Shown: positions 8,506 through 16,858 of the stretch, in pieces
Numbering within the stretch: the stretch's first letter is position 1
Layout: the number at the start of each line of letters is the position of its first letter
NCBI GenBank assembly: GCA_024642215.1
Contig: JAHEBO010000009.1
Span: 1-64,000 of the forward strand
Direction of reading: 5' to 3'
DNA from: Limnohabitans sp.
GTDB taxonomy: Bacteria; Pseudomonadota; Gammaproteobacteria; Burkholderiales; Burkholderiaceae_C
Length of the DNA: 64,000 nt
Notes under the pieces: model-generated
What the model was told of the DNA's origin: nothing
The model's input: the letters and a program-made list of their open reading frames with translations, nothing else
Databases searched by the model: none
Made by a program: the position numbers and the translations under genes

Positions 8506-9411
8506 TTAAATGAAATCTTGGGGGAATAAATGATGGGCCAGGGCCCAAAGGCCTGTCCACGTGACTTCATCGGGCAGTGCCGTGGCACTGAGTCCCAAGG
8601 CTTCCATGGCAAAGCCATAGCGTTGCGTCAGTTGGCCGCTGCCCAAGATCAACAAAGGCGTGCTGTCATCCAGTCGGTCTACTTTGGCCGACTTGATTTC
8701 CTCGCCAATGAGCAAGCCCGAGATGTAACTGCTGGATTGCGCAGGATTGAGTTTTTCAAACAAGGCCAAACTTCGGGCAGAGAAAGCGTGGTGCAACAGG
8801 CCCCCCGGTTTTTGACTTTGCAGCACGCCCTCAATGAACACTTCTTTTTTGAGCGGTGCATCGGGCAAACAAGTTTTGGCCAAGATGGAGTGCTGACTGA
8901 GCAAGGCGTAAAACTCGCCCGTCATGAAAGTTTTGAAGGCAGAAATTTTGCCGTCTAAAACTTGGGCCCATTTGCTGTGCGTACCCGGTAATACAAACTG
9001 CGCGGTTTGAATTTTTTGCGCTGCCAATGCGCCAAAAATTTGAATTTCTTCACCGCGCATCACATCGGGTGTGTTGTCATTCCAAGTCGACAAGCCCGGC
9101 ACAATGCCCATGTGGTCTTTCTCAATCCATTGAAGGTGTTGGGCAATGTCTTCAAAGCCACTGGGGCACGGGCAGTAGGGGGCTTCACGCCAGCCTTGTC
9201 GGCTACCGGCCATGCCTGAAATGAGGCACAAGGTGTCTGCGCTCATCCAGTCGCCAAATCGCTGCTCAAAGACATGTTGAAACTGGCCATGGGCCACTTG
9301 CAAAATGCCTTGAGGAAAAGCACGCTTCTCTAAGACGATGCCTTCGCTGTTGATCAGCGCACCCCTTAAGGAGGAGGTGCCCCAATCGACAGCGACCAGC
9401 TTGCGTTGCAT
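8506..9411 (-). CDS. dgoK: 2-dehydro-3-deoxygalactonokinase
   Basis: ATP-dependent kinase phosphorylating 2-keto-3-deoxygalactonate at C6 in galactonate breakdown. 301 residues, typical for DgoK (ASKHA fold). Recognised by the N-terminal VAVDWGTSSLRGALI phosphate loop, LISGMAGSRQGW, VMRGEEIQIFGAL, LPGTHSKWAQV with FKTFMTGEFYALLSQHSIL, and ISGLLIGEEI. Sits between the DenD-like dehydrogenase (2-base gap) and dgoA (9-base gap), which supports one transcript and one pathway. Confidence 0.93.
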   Translation of the reverse strand: MQRKLVAVDWGTSSLRGALINSEGIVLEKRAFPQGILQVAHGQFQHVFEQRFGDWMSADTLCLISGMAGSRQGWREAPYCPCPSGFEDIAQHLQWIEKDHMGIVPGLSTWNDNTPDVMRGEEIQIFGALAAQKIQTAQFVLPGTHSKWAQVLDGKISAFKTFMTGEFYALLSQHSILAKTCLPDAPLKKEVFIEGVLQSQKPGGLLHHAFSARSLALFEKLNPAQSSSYISGLLIGEEIKSAKVDRLDDSTPLLILGSGQLTQRYGFAMEALGLSATALPDEVTWTGLWALAHHLFPQDFI

Positions 9412-9413
9412 GC

Positions 9414-10418
9414 TTACTTCTTCAAACCATCCAGCGCATGCGATGGGTAGTAAGGCAGTTTGCAGTCGTCAATGTACTGTTGAATGATGTCTTTGAAAGA
9501 GTCATCGGGTTTCAAACCCAGGGCAGCCGCACGTTGTGCAGAACCACCCTTGGCCCAGTTGGCCACAATGCCAGCAATCTGTTCGTTGCGCACAAACTTC
9601 ACGTGCTTGCGAACGTCAGGGCCTGCCACATCTTCCAGGGCTTTGAGCATTTCTTTGACCGTTACATTGAGGCCCGGCAAATTCAAAGCCAGACGGCCTT
9701 GCATGGCTTCGCGGCTGGCCTCAAAGATGGTGATCAAACACTTGATGGTGTTGTTGGGTGAAGACACCGAGTGCGACACGTTTTCGTCCACAGGGCAGAC
9801 GGATTCCATGCCCGCCAAAGGCTCGCGAATGATGCCACTGAAGAAAGAAGATGCAGCGCCGTTGGGCTTGCCAGGGCGCACGGTGACCGTCATCAAACGA
9901 GCCGCACGGCCGTCGACATAACCCTTGCGTGTGAAGTCGGCCAACAAATATTCCAGCATCAACTTGTGGGTGCCGTAAGAGGTTTGGGGGGAGGGCAGGG
10001 TGCTATCGGTCACGATGTCGGGCATGGGGTTGCTGGGGTCGGGACCAAACACCGCCACCGAGCTGGCAAACACCATGCGAGGCACGTTGCCCGCTTTGCG
10101 CAAACCTTCCAAGAGCAAGCGGGTGCTGTCTAAGTTGGAGCGCATGCCCAAGTCAAAGTCTTGTTCGCATTCGCCGGACACGGCCGATGCCAAATGGAAC
10201 ACGCCATCAAAACCGCTTTCAAACAAAGGACCTTGCTCCAGCATGGGGCCTGCGTGGCCCTTCACGCGGGGGTCTGCCAACAAGTCGGCGGGTGCAGGGA
10301 ACAAATCGGCAATGTGCAACTCAGTGACTTTTTTGCCATTGAGTTCGCCTTTTTTAAGGATCTCACGGGCCAAGCGTGCGCCTAAGAAACCTGCGCCACC
10401 GGTAACGAGAATTTTCAT
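9414..10418 (-). CDS. NAD-dependent sugar dehydrogenase/epimerase, DenD-like
   Basis: Extended short-chain dehydrogenase, 334 residues. It has the Rossmann motif GGAGFLG at residues 8-14, SSVAVFG, and the YGTHK (Tyr-x3-Lys) catalytic pair. The PGKPNGAASSFFSGIIREPLAG segment and overall architecture match the D-erythronate dehydrogenase DenD group, often annotated as NAD-dependent epimerase. In this operon, between a sugar-acid dehydratase and a keto-sugar-acid kinase, it may oxidise a sugar or aldonate feeding the pathway. The substrate cannot be read from sequence. Gap to dgoK is two bases. Confidence 0.82.
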   Translation of the reverse strand: MKILVTGGAGFLGARLAREILKKGELNGKKVTELHIADLFPAPADLLADPRVKGHAGPMLEQGPLFESGFDGVFHLASAVSGECEQDFDLGMRSNLDSTRLLLEGLRKAGNVPRMVFASSVAVFGPDPSNPMPDIVTDSTLPSPQTSYGTHKLMLEYLLADFTRKGYVDGRAARLMTVTVRPGKPNGAASSFFSGIIREPLAGMESVCPVDENVSHSVSSPNNTIKCLITIFEASREAMQGRLALNLPGLNVTVKEMLKALEDVAGPDVRKHVKFVRNEQIAGIVANWAKGGSAQRAAALGLKPDDSFKDIIQQYIDDCKLPYYPSHALDGLKK

Positions 10419-10443
10419 GATGAATGCTTTCTAAAAATGGAGA

Positions 10444-12180
10444 TCAGTGGTTGTCCTTGGGCACAAAGGCACCGCGCTTGCCCACCAAGAAGTCGAGGTC
10501 GCAACCTTCGTCAGCCTGCAGAACCGTATCGACATACAGCTTCCAGTAGCCTGACTTTAACGGTGGCTCGGGGCGAACCCATTTGGCCAAGCGCGCTTTC
10601 AATTCGTCATCGCTGATGAGCAATTGCATTCTGCGCTCGGGCACATTGAGTTCAATCATGTCGCCATTTTGAACCACGGCCAATGGACCGCCGTCTGCTG
10701 CTTCGGGGGTGGTGTGCAAGACCACAGTACCATAGGCTGTGCCGCTCATGCGGGCATCGCTGATGCGAACCATGTCGGTAATGCCTTTGCGCAGTACTTT
10801 GGGGGGCAGGGGCATGTTGCCCACTTCGGCCATGCCGGGGTAGCCTTTGGGGCCGCAGTTTTTCAGCACCAAAATGCAAGTTTCGTCGACATCCAATGAC
10901 TCGTCGTCAATGCGTTTGTGGAAGTCATCGCTGTCCTCAAACACCACTGCACGGCCGGTGTGAACCATGAGTGCAGGGGTCGCAGCGCTGGGCTTGATCA
11001 CGGCGCCGCGTGGCGCCAAGTTGCCGCGCAAGATGGCAATGCCTGCTTTTTCTTTGAACGGTGCTGCGACGGTTTTGATGACACGTGGGTCGTAGTTTTC
11101 TGCTTTCGCCACGTTCTCGGCCACTGTCTTGCCGCTCACAGTCAAAATGTCTTTGTGCAGAAATTGCTGGATCTCTTTCATCACTGCGGGCAAGCCACCT
11201 GCGTAGCAGAAGTCTTCCATGAGGTGTTCACCAGAGGGTTGCAAGTTGACGATGTTGGGCATCTCGCTGCCCAGTTTTTCAAAGTCATCGATCTTCAGAT
11301 TCACGCCCAGGCGACCTGCAATGGCAATCAGGTGAATGACCGCGTTGGTGGAGCCACCAATGGCCGCCAAAGTGCGAATGGCGTTTTCAAACGCTTCGCG
11401 TGTGAGGATTTGAGAAATTTTGACGTCTTTGTGAACCATGTCCACGATGCGCCGACCTGCTTCGCGGGCCAACACATTTCGGCGTCCGTCCACTGCGGGG
11501 TAGGCCGCATTGCCTGGCAGGCCGATGCCCAAGGCTTCCACCATGCTGGCCATGGTGCTTGCGGTGCCCATGGTCATGCAACTGCCGTGGCTACGGTGCA
11601 TAGAGCTTTCGGCTTCAAAGAAATCGTTCAATTTCAGGGTGCCCGCACGCACTTGCTCGCTCATGCTCCACAGACCCGTGCCTGATCCCAATTCTTGGCC
11701 GCGCCATTTGCCATTCAGCATAGGCCCGCCAGAAATGCCAATGGAGGGCAAATCTACGCTGGCCGCACCCATCAGCAAGGAAGGGGTGGTTTTGTCGCAG
11801 CCCATCATGAGGACCACGCCATCAATGGGGTTGCCGCGAATGCTTTCTTCCACGTCCATGGAGGCCAAGTTGCGGTACAGCATGGCGGTAGGACGCAGCA
11901 GTGTCTCGCCCAGTGACATCACGGGAAATTCCAGTGGAAAGCCACCCGCCTCGTAAACGCCAATTTTGACTTGCTCTGCCAATGCTCGGAAATGCGAGTT
12001 GCAGGGGGTGAGTTCACTGAAAGTGTTGCAAATGCCAATGACCGGGCGGCCATCAAATTGGTCGTGCGGCACACCTTTGCCTTTGACCCAGCTGCGGTAA
12101 GCAAAGCCATCACGGTCTTGACGGCCAAACCATTGTTGGCTGCGCAGGTCTTCGGGTTTTTTCTTGGGACTTTGTGACAT
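10444..12180 (-). CDS. IlvD/Edd-family sugar-acid dehydratase (L-arabinonate/D-galactonate dehydratase type)
   Basis: Fe-S dehydratase removing water from an aldonate to give a 2-keto-3-deoxy acid. About 578 residues from ATG 12180; an in-frame TTG at 12195 is possible but less likely. Cluster and metal motifs are NTFSELTPCNSH, MMGCDKTTPSLLMG and HGSCMTMGTASTMAS, with GGSTNAVIHL and ISDARMSGTAYGTVVLH downstream. The sequence is closer to L-arabinonate/xylonate dehydratases than to dihydroxy-acid dehydratase. Given downstream dgoK and dgoA, its product is probably 2-keto-3-deoxygalactonate, so D-galactonate is a reasonable substrate. First gene of a four-gene operon divergent from the GntR-containing operon. 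Confidence 0.88.
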   Translation of the reverse strand: MSQSPKKKPEDLRSQQWFGRQDRDGFAYRSWVKGKGVPHDQFDGRPVIGICNTFSELTPCNSHFRALAEQVKIGVYEAGGFPLEFPVMSLGETLLRPTAMLYRNLASMDVEESIRGNPIDGVVLMMGCDKTTPSLLMGAASVDLPSIGISGGPMLNGKWRGQELGSGTGLWSMSEQVRAGTLKLNDFFEAESSMHRSHGSCMTMGTASTMASMVEALGIGLPGNAAYPAVDGRRNVLAREAGRRIVDMVHKDVKISQILTREAFENAIRTLAAIGGSTNAVIHLIAIAGRLGVNLKIDDFEKLGSEMPNIVNLQPSGEHLMEDFCYAGGLPAVMKEIQQFLHKDILTVSGKTVAENVAKAENYDPRVIKTVAAPFKEKAGIAILRGNLAPRGAVIKPSAATPALMVHTGRAVVFEDSDDFHKRIDDESLDVDETCILVLKNCGPKGYPGMAEVGNMPLPPKVLRKGITDMVRISDARMSGTAYGTVVLHTTPEAADGGPLAVVQNGDMIELNVPERRMQLLISDDELKARLAKWVRPEPPLKSGYWKLYVDTVLQADEGCDLDFLVGKRGAFVPKDNH

Positions 12181-12226
12181 GGGATTTTTCTTCAAAGTGA
12201 ATGGAGTGCTTGTTTCAGGTTGGAAA

Positions 12227-12244
12227 TACTATCGTATGATGATA
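12227..12244. promoter_or_regulatory. candidate GntR operator in the divergent promoter region
   Basis: An imperfect dyad around ATCGTATGAT (12231-12240) with flanking AT and TA matches lies between the dehydratase and 2-hydroxyacid dehydrogenase operons. FadR-subfamily GntR proteins, one of which is encoded nearby, bind short AT-rich dyads of this size. Symmetry is partial, so this is a tentative site. Confidence 0.3.
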
Positions 12245-12297
12245 AGGTAATTGCATTGATTTGTCTCAACAGCGGCACTCGTGCAAACCCTCAATCC

Positions 12298-12320
12298 GGT
12301 CACCTTTGCACAGGGTGACC
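12298..12320 (+). promoter_or_regulatory. 7-bp leader hairpin before the hydroxyacid dehydrogenase
   Basis: GGTCACC (12298-12304) and GGTGACC (12314-12320) are reverse complements with a nine-base loop, 26 bases before the chosen ATG at 12347. It could be an operator dyad or a leader hairpin; no T-run follows. Confidence 0.35.
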
Positions 12321-12346
12321 CTCTTTGTGTTTCGGAGATTTTCAAT

Positions 12347-13291
12347 ATGAGCATTCACCATCCAGAAGTCGTTGTCACTTCCCGCATCCCCACATTCCTC
12401 ACCACTGGCCTGCAAGAAAACTATGTGATGCACGAGCGTGACCACATTCGCGATCGCCAAGTCTTTGGCCGTGTCCGCGCCTTGGTAGGCGGAGGTGAAT
12501 CCAAAATCGATGCCGCCTACATGGCGCTATTCCCAGCCTTGGAAATGATTTCTGTGTGTGGTGTGGGTTACGACGGCATTGATGTGGCCGCCGCTAAAAA
12601 GCGCGGCATCATGGTGACCCATACCCCCGACGTGTTGAACGATGATGTGGCCGATTTGGCCCTGGGCTTGTTGCTGTCGGTGGCGCGCAAAATACCTGCA
12701 GCCGATCGCTTCACCCGCAATGCAGAATGGCTCGATGGACCCTTCCAACTCACCCGTAAATTGACGGGTGCCAAACTGGGCATTGTGGGCATGGGCCGAA
12801 TTGGCCAAGCCATCGCCAAACGTGCAGCTGCCTTTGACATGGACATCAGTTACCACACCCGCAGCCAACGCGCCGATGTGGCCTACAAGTATGTGGCCAG
12901 CCTCGTAGATTTAGCCTCGCAGGTGGACTATTTGGTGGCCATTACGCCAGGCGGTGCTGGCACCAAAAATTTGATCAATGCAGAAGTGTTGAAAGCGCTT
13001 GGCCCTCAAGGCTTCTTGGTCAACGTGGCCCGCGGTTCTGTGGTGGATCAGGTCGCCTTGATTGAAGCCCTGCAAAAGAAAACCATTGCAGGCGCAGGCT
13101 TGGATGTGTTTGTGGACGAACCTAATGTGCCGGCCGAACTTCGCAAGCTCGACAACGTGGTGCTCACCCCTCACATTGCCAGCGGTACAGTCGAAACCCG
13201 CAAAGCCATGTCTGCTTTGGCACTCGCCAATTTGGCCGCGCACTTTGCAGGTGAGCCTGTTAAAACGCCTGTGCCGGAGTGCAGAACTTGA
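12347..13291 (+). CDS. NAD(P)-dependent 2-hydroxyacid dehydrogenase
   Basis: D-isomer-specific 2-hydroxyacid dehydrogenase of the glyoxylate/hydroxypyruvate or 2-ketogluconate reductase kind. 314 residues from ATG 12347, which has GGAG nine bases upstream; an ATG-less extension to 12281 is unlikely. Visible are the cofactor motif GMGRIG (148-153), the substrate Arg in NVARG (229), Glu in DEPNVP (258) and the catalytic His in TPHIASG (276). It probably reduces or oxidises an intermediate of the sugar-acid pathway encoded divergently. First gene of an overlapping trio with the regulator and cupin. Confidence 0.88.
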   Translation: MSIHHPEVVVTSRIPTFLTTGLQENYVMHERDHIRDRQVFGRVRALVGGGESKIDAAYMALFPALEMISVCGVGYDGIDVAAAKKRGIMVTHTPDVLNDDVADLALGLLLSVARKIPAADRFTRNAEWLDGPFQLTRKLTGAKLGIVGMGRIGQAIAKRAAAFDMDISYHTRSQRADVAYKYVASLVDLASQVDYLVAITPGGAGTKNLINAEVLKALGPQGFLVNVARGSVVDQVALIEALQKKTIAGAGLDVFVDEPNVPAELRKLDNVVLTPHIASGTVETRKAMSALALANLAAHFAGEPVKTPVPECRT

Positions 13292-14031
13292 TCAAAAACG
13301 TCCACGGTAATACCGTCGATTTTTTAGGCGAAGCCATTGTGGCTGGCCGATATCCCGTAGGCGGAAGCTTGCCTCCCGAGCCTGTGCTCTGCGAGCAGTT
13401 GGGCGTGAGTCGAACAGTCATTCGGGAGGCCGTTAAATCGTTGGTGGCCAAAGGTTTGATCTTCACGGGCCCGAAGGTCGGCACGCGTGTTTTGTCGGAA
13501 GAAAATTGGAATTGGTTCGACACCGATGTGATTGCTTGGCAAGCCAAAGCAGGTCTTACGCCCGAGTTTTTGCGAGATTTGCAAGAGCTGCGCAAAGTGG
13601 TGGAACCTGCGGCTGTGCGCTTGGCTGCAGAGCGCGCCACACCGGCCGACATTGACGGTGTCACGGCGGCCTACAACGGCATGAAGAAAGCCATCGAAGA
13701 GGGCGGTGATTACGTCACCCACGACATGCACTTTCACACGGGCATGTTGGTGGCTTCTCACAACCGCATGATTGTGCAGATGAGCAAAGCCTTGGGCGCA
13801 TTGCTTCGCACCAGTTTTGAAATTTCCACGACGCGCAAAGACGCTCCCAAGGCGGCCCTGCCTTTGCACAAAGCTGTGCTCGATGCCGTGATTGCTAAAA
13901 ATCCAGACAAGGCCGAAAAAGCCATTCGTGTGTTGATTGAAGGTGCCCACCAAGACATGGAGCATGTCTTAACATCACGTCGTAAATTACCCAGCCTTTC
14001 GGGGCCTGCTAAATTCATCAAAGCATCATGA
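13288..14031 (+). CDS. FadR-subfamily GntR transcriptional regulator (DgoR-like)
   Basis: About 247 residues: N-terminal winged helix (GRYPVGGSLPPEPVLCEQLGVSRTVIREAVKSLVAKGLI) and a C-terminal all-helical FCD ligand domain carrying the metal-type residues D, H and H (VTHDMHFHTGML, LHKAVLDAVI). The layout with WNWFDTDVIAWQ closely follows the galactonate repressor DgoR. I chose TTG 13288, which overlaps the upstream stop as TTGA and has GGAG nine bases before it; GTG 13279 is possible but the GGAG abuts it. It probably represses this operon and the divergent dehydratase operon, with an aldonate or keto-acid as inducer. Confidence 0.88.
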   Translation: MIKNVHGNTVDFLGEAIVAGRYPVGGSLPPEPVLCEQLGVSRTVIREAVKSLVAKGLIFTGPKVGTRVLSEENWNWFDTDVIAWQAKAGLTPEFLRDLQELRKVVEPAAVRLAAERATPADIDGVTAAYNGMKKAIEEGGDYVTHDMHFHTGMLVASHNRMIVQMSKALGALLRTSFEISTTRKDAPKAALPLHKAVLDAVIAKNPDKAEKAIRVLIEGAHQDMEHVLTSRRKLPSLSGPAKFIKAS

Positions 14032-14411
14032 CCCATTTCACCAAAGTCGTTTTATTCACGGACACCGATGGCAAAGCCCGCTTCAAAGAAGAAACCATCC
14101 CCATGGGTGAGGGCAATCCACAAAGCCAGCTGACCGACATCTTTTCAGCCGAAGGCTATCAATTGCGCTACAGCCCTGTGGGCTTTAGAAGTCAATTTCA
14201 CGTGACTGGCAAGCCGCAATGGGTGTTCATCTTGTCAGGTCAAATGGAAATTGGTTTGCAAGACGGCACGTCGCGTGTGTTCTCTGCGGGTGATCATTTT
14301 TACTCAGCAGACACGCTGCCTGAAGGTGCGACGTTTGATGCTGCAGTGCACGGGCACTGGAGCAGGCAAGTGGGTGATGAACCATTGAGAACCTTGTTCT
14401 TGAAGGATTGA
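14028..14411 (+). CDS. cupin-domain protein
   Basis: A 127-residue single-domain cupin. The first cupin motif region reads FHVTGKPQWVFILSGQMEIGL, and the second ends at AGDHFYSADTLPEGATF. The full His-rich metal set is only partly present, so catalysis is uncertain. It starts by ATGA overlap with the GntR gene and ends the trio, so it likely serves the same sugar-acid route, as an isomerase, lactone-handling enzyme or sensor. I cannot name a substrate. Confidence 0.75.
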   Translation: MTHFTKVVLFTDTDGKARFKEETIPMGEGNPQSQLTDIFSAEGYQLRYSPVGFRSQFHVTGKPQWVFILSGQMEIGLQDGTSRVFSAGDHFYSADTLPEGATFDAAVHGHWSRQVGDEPLRTLFLKD

Positions 14412-14440
14412 GCTTCAGGCGCTTAAATCTTTGAAATGCC

Positions 14441-15049
14441 TCAGGGACGGTAAATTTTGAACAATTGTTCTGGTCCAATGCTGAAATAGTCGGCGGGCCC
14501 GCCGCCACGCACCACATGTTGTGCATTGGCCGTGTCGTAAATGCCATCGCTGATCAAGCGTTCTTCAATGTGAACGCCAATCACTTCGCCAAACACCATC
14601 CAAGTTTCAATCGACTCACCTTGTAGATTTTTCATCTGCAATATTTGAGTGCACTTGCACTCAAAGCTCACGGGGCTTTGCGCGACACGCGGCACCTTGA
14701 TCAAACGAGAGGGGGCCGTTGAAAGTCCCGCAATGTCAAACTCATTCACCTCAGGAGCCACGGCCTTGCAGGTTTGGTTCATGGCTTCCACTTGAGGTTG
14801 CGTGACCAAATTCCAAACAAATTCGCCAGTGGCTTCGATGTTGTTGAGCGAGTCTTTGCGGCCAATGCTGGAAAAACCAATGAGCGGCGGCACATAGTTG
14901 AAGGCGTTGAAAAAGCTGTAGGGCGCCAAATTCAAAATGCCATCTGCACTTTGCGAAGAGATCCAGCCAATCGGACGCGGTCCCACAATGGCGTTGAACG
15001 GATCGTGCTTGAAGGGATGGCCTAGGCGGGGTTCGTAAAAATGTGTCAT
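14441..15049 (-). CDS. flavin reductase-like FMN-binding protein
   Basis: 202 residues of the flavin_reduct (DIM6/NTAB) split-barrel family. Typical stretches are FNAIVGPRPIGWISSQSADGILNLAPYSFFNAFNYVPPLIGF, DSLNNIEATGEFVWNL and VFGEVIGVHIEE. Members bind FMN and reduce flavins with NAD(P)H or act as flavoprotein oxidoreductases. The gene starts nine bases after the photolyase stop, with AAGGTGA before its ATG, so both are likely on one transcript. A link to supplying reduced flavin to the photolyase is inference only. Confidence 0.85.
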   Translation of the reverse strand: MTHFYEPRLGHPFKHDPFNAIVGPRPIGWISSQSADGILNLAPYSFFNAFNYVPPLIGFSSIGRKDSLNNIEATGEFVWNLVTQPQVEAMNQTCKAVAPEVNEFDIAGLSTAPSRLIKVPRVAQSPVSFECKCTQILQMKNLQGESIETWMVFGEVIGVHIEERLISDGIYDTANAQHVVRGGGPADYFSIGPEQLFKIYRP

Positions 15050-15058
15050 GTCTTCACC

Positions 15059-16597
15059 TTAGTGCGAATTTTTAATCAAGTTGGCTTGGCTGGCAATCTC
15101 TGCGCGAGCGTCATCGGTCAAGCGATTTAAGTTTTTCAATTGCATCAGCATCCGTGGATTTTTGGCCAAGGTGTCGACATGCCTGTTCAGGTAATCCCAA
15201 TACAAGGTGGTGAAAGGGCAAGCCGTTTCACCTGTGGCCAGGGCTGGATTGAAGTTGCAGCCTTTGCAGTGGTTGCTCATGCGGTCGATGTATTTGCCAC
15301 TGGCCACATAAGGCTTGCTGGCCATCACGCCACCATCGGCAAACTGGCTCATGCCCAAGGTGTTGGGCAATTCCACCCATTCCACAGCATCCACATAAAC
15401 GCTCAAATACCAGTCATGGACTTCTTTGGGCGCGACGCCCAGCAGCAGTGCGTAAAGGCCCGTAACCATCAAGCGCTGGATGTGGTGGGCATAGCCGTGT
15501 TCTAAAGTTTGATGAATGGCATCGCGCAGGCAAGCCATGTCTGTGTTGCCCGTCCAATAAAATGCGGGCAGTTTAGCGGTAGCCTGCATTTCGTTGCGCT
15601 CAACGTACTCGGGCATTTGAGTCCAGTAGATGCCGCGCACATATTCACGCCAACCCAGAACTTGCCTGATGAAGCCCTCTGCAGCGGGCAGGGGCACATG
15701 TCCTTGCTTGTATGCCAATTCAGCGGCTTCAACGACTTCTCTGGGATTGAGAAGTTTCAAGTTCAATGAACTTGAGATGTGTGAGTGGTACAACCACACT
15801 TCACCTTCCCACATGGCATCTTGGTACAAGCCAAAGGAGGGCAAACGGTGTTGTATGAAACTGTCTAAAGCTTGCAAAGCTTGGTGTCGTGTTACGGGCC
15901 AACCAAAGCTGTTAAGTGCGCCGGGGTTTTGAGGCAATGTGTCTTTGACCATGGCCATCACGTCTAAAGTGATGTCGTCAGGTTCAAATCGAAGTGGCGC
16001 AGGCAACATGCCCGGACCCTGCTTGCCAAAACTGCCGCGGTTGTCTTCGTCAAAATTCCATTGACCCCCCACAGGCTTTTTGCCATCCATCTGGATGCCT
16101 GTTTTTTGACGCAGTTCTCTGTAAAAAAATTCTTGGCGCAATTGCTTACGGCCTTTGGCATGTTCAGCGAATTCACGCACCGTGCTGAAGAAGTGCGTGT
16201 CGTCTCTCACCTCAAGCGGAAGGCCATGTTGTTTAGCCACACCGCGCAAACTTTGCAACACGCGCCATTCGCCAGGGGCAGTCATCACCAGCTGTTGTGG
16301 CTTGTGTACTTCAATGGCTTTTGCAAGTTCGCCTGCCAAGGTGCCTGTGTTGTTGGCGTCATTTAAACGAGCGTAAATAACGGCCCAGTTTTTGTCTAAC
16401 AAGCTTTGTGCAAAGTGCCGCATGGCACTCAAAAATAAGGTGCTGCGTTGCTTTGAAGAGGGCACATGGGTGGACTCTTCCATCACCTCTGCCATCCAAA
16501 TGGCGTCTTGGTTGGGATCGAAGCCTGCCAAGGCCGATGAGTCCATGTTCAATTGATCGCCTAGGATCAAAACCAGATGTCTGATGGACTTAGCCAT
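15059..16597 (-). CDS. Fe-S bacterial cryptochrome/photolyase (PhrB/(6-4) type)
   Basis: 512-residue member of the FeS-BCP group (deoxyribodipyrimidine photolyase-related protein), whose studied members repair (6-4) photoproducts with FAD, a 4Fe-4S cluster and a ribolumazine antenna. The N-terminal antenna domain starts HLVLILGDQLN. The catalytic helical domain includes YQDAMWEGEVWLYHSHIS, VLGWREYVRGIYW, and HHIQRLMVTGLYALLLG. All four cluster cysteines are present: C356, C444, C447 and C460. Its start overlaps the end of the DUF2256 gene by eight bases and it is followed by a flavin reductase gene. Confidence 0.93.
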   Translation of the reverse strand: MAKSIRHLVLILGDQLNMDSSALAGFDPNQDAIWMAEVMEESTHVPSSKQRSTLFLSAMRHFAQSLLDKNWAVIYARLNDANNTGTLAGELAKAIEVHKPQQLVMTAPGEWRVLQSLRGVAKQHGLPLEVRDDTHFFSTVREFAEHAKGRKQLRQEFFYRELRQKTGIQMDGKKPVGGQWNFDEDNRGSFGKQGPGMLPAPLRFEPDDITLDVMAMVKDTLPQNPGALNSFGWPVTRHQALQALDSFIQHRLPSFGLYQDAMWEGEVWLYHSHISSSLNLKLLNPREVVEAAELAYKQGHVPLPAAEGFIRQVLGWREYVRGIYWTQMPEYVERNEMQATAKLPAFYWTGNTDMACLRDAIHQTLEHGYAHHIQRLMVTGLYALLLGVAPKEVHDWYLSVYVDAVEWVELPNTLGMSQFADGGVMASKPYVASGKYIDRMSNHCKGCNFNPALATGETACPFTTLYWDYLNRHVDTLAKNPRMLMQLKNLNRLTDDARAEIASQANLIKNSH

Positions 16598-16766
16598 GCT
16601 TTACCGCTTGTGTGCTGTTTGATTTGTTTTTGCGACAAGCCTCAGAGCAATACAAAACTTGATCCCAGTTTTTAGCCCAAGCTTTACGCCAAGTCATATC
16701 TCGCCCGCACACAGTGCAAGGCTTGCTGGGAAGGCTTTGTTTGTTGCCCTTGAACGTGGTCTTCAT
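16590..16766 (-). CDS. DUF2256 small Cys-rich protein
   Basis: A 58-residue protein read directly from the sequence, beginning MKTTFKGNKQSLPSKPC. It has C-x2-C (CTVCGR) and C-x3-C (YCSEACRK) pairs, a zinc-ribbon-like arrangement, with a Trp-rich middle (MTWRKAWAKNWDQV). This is the DUF2256 pattern, a family often found beside FeS photolyases. It overlaps the photolyase start by eight bases, so the two are translationally coupled. Biochemical function unknown; a cofactor or DNA-related accessory role to the photolyase is a guess. Confidence 0.85.
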   Translation of the reverse strand: MKTTFKGNKQSLPSKPCTVCGRDMTWRKAWAKNWDQVLYCSEACRKNKSNSTQAVKHG

Positions 16767-16858
16767 GGGGCTATTTTGACTTGAACCTGCAAGCCAGTGC
16801 CGGTCAACTTGATAATGTCCCTAGTCAGTTCGACATTGAAACTTGAGTCAAATGCAGC

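Noticed and set aside
10918-11685. Open frame on the plus strand opposite the IlvD/Edd-family dehydratase (255 codons)
   Set aside because: Composition is that of a mirrored coding strand, with no recognisable domain; the opposing gene has intact family motifs.
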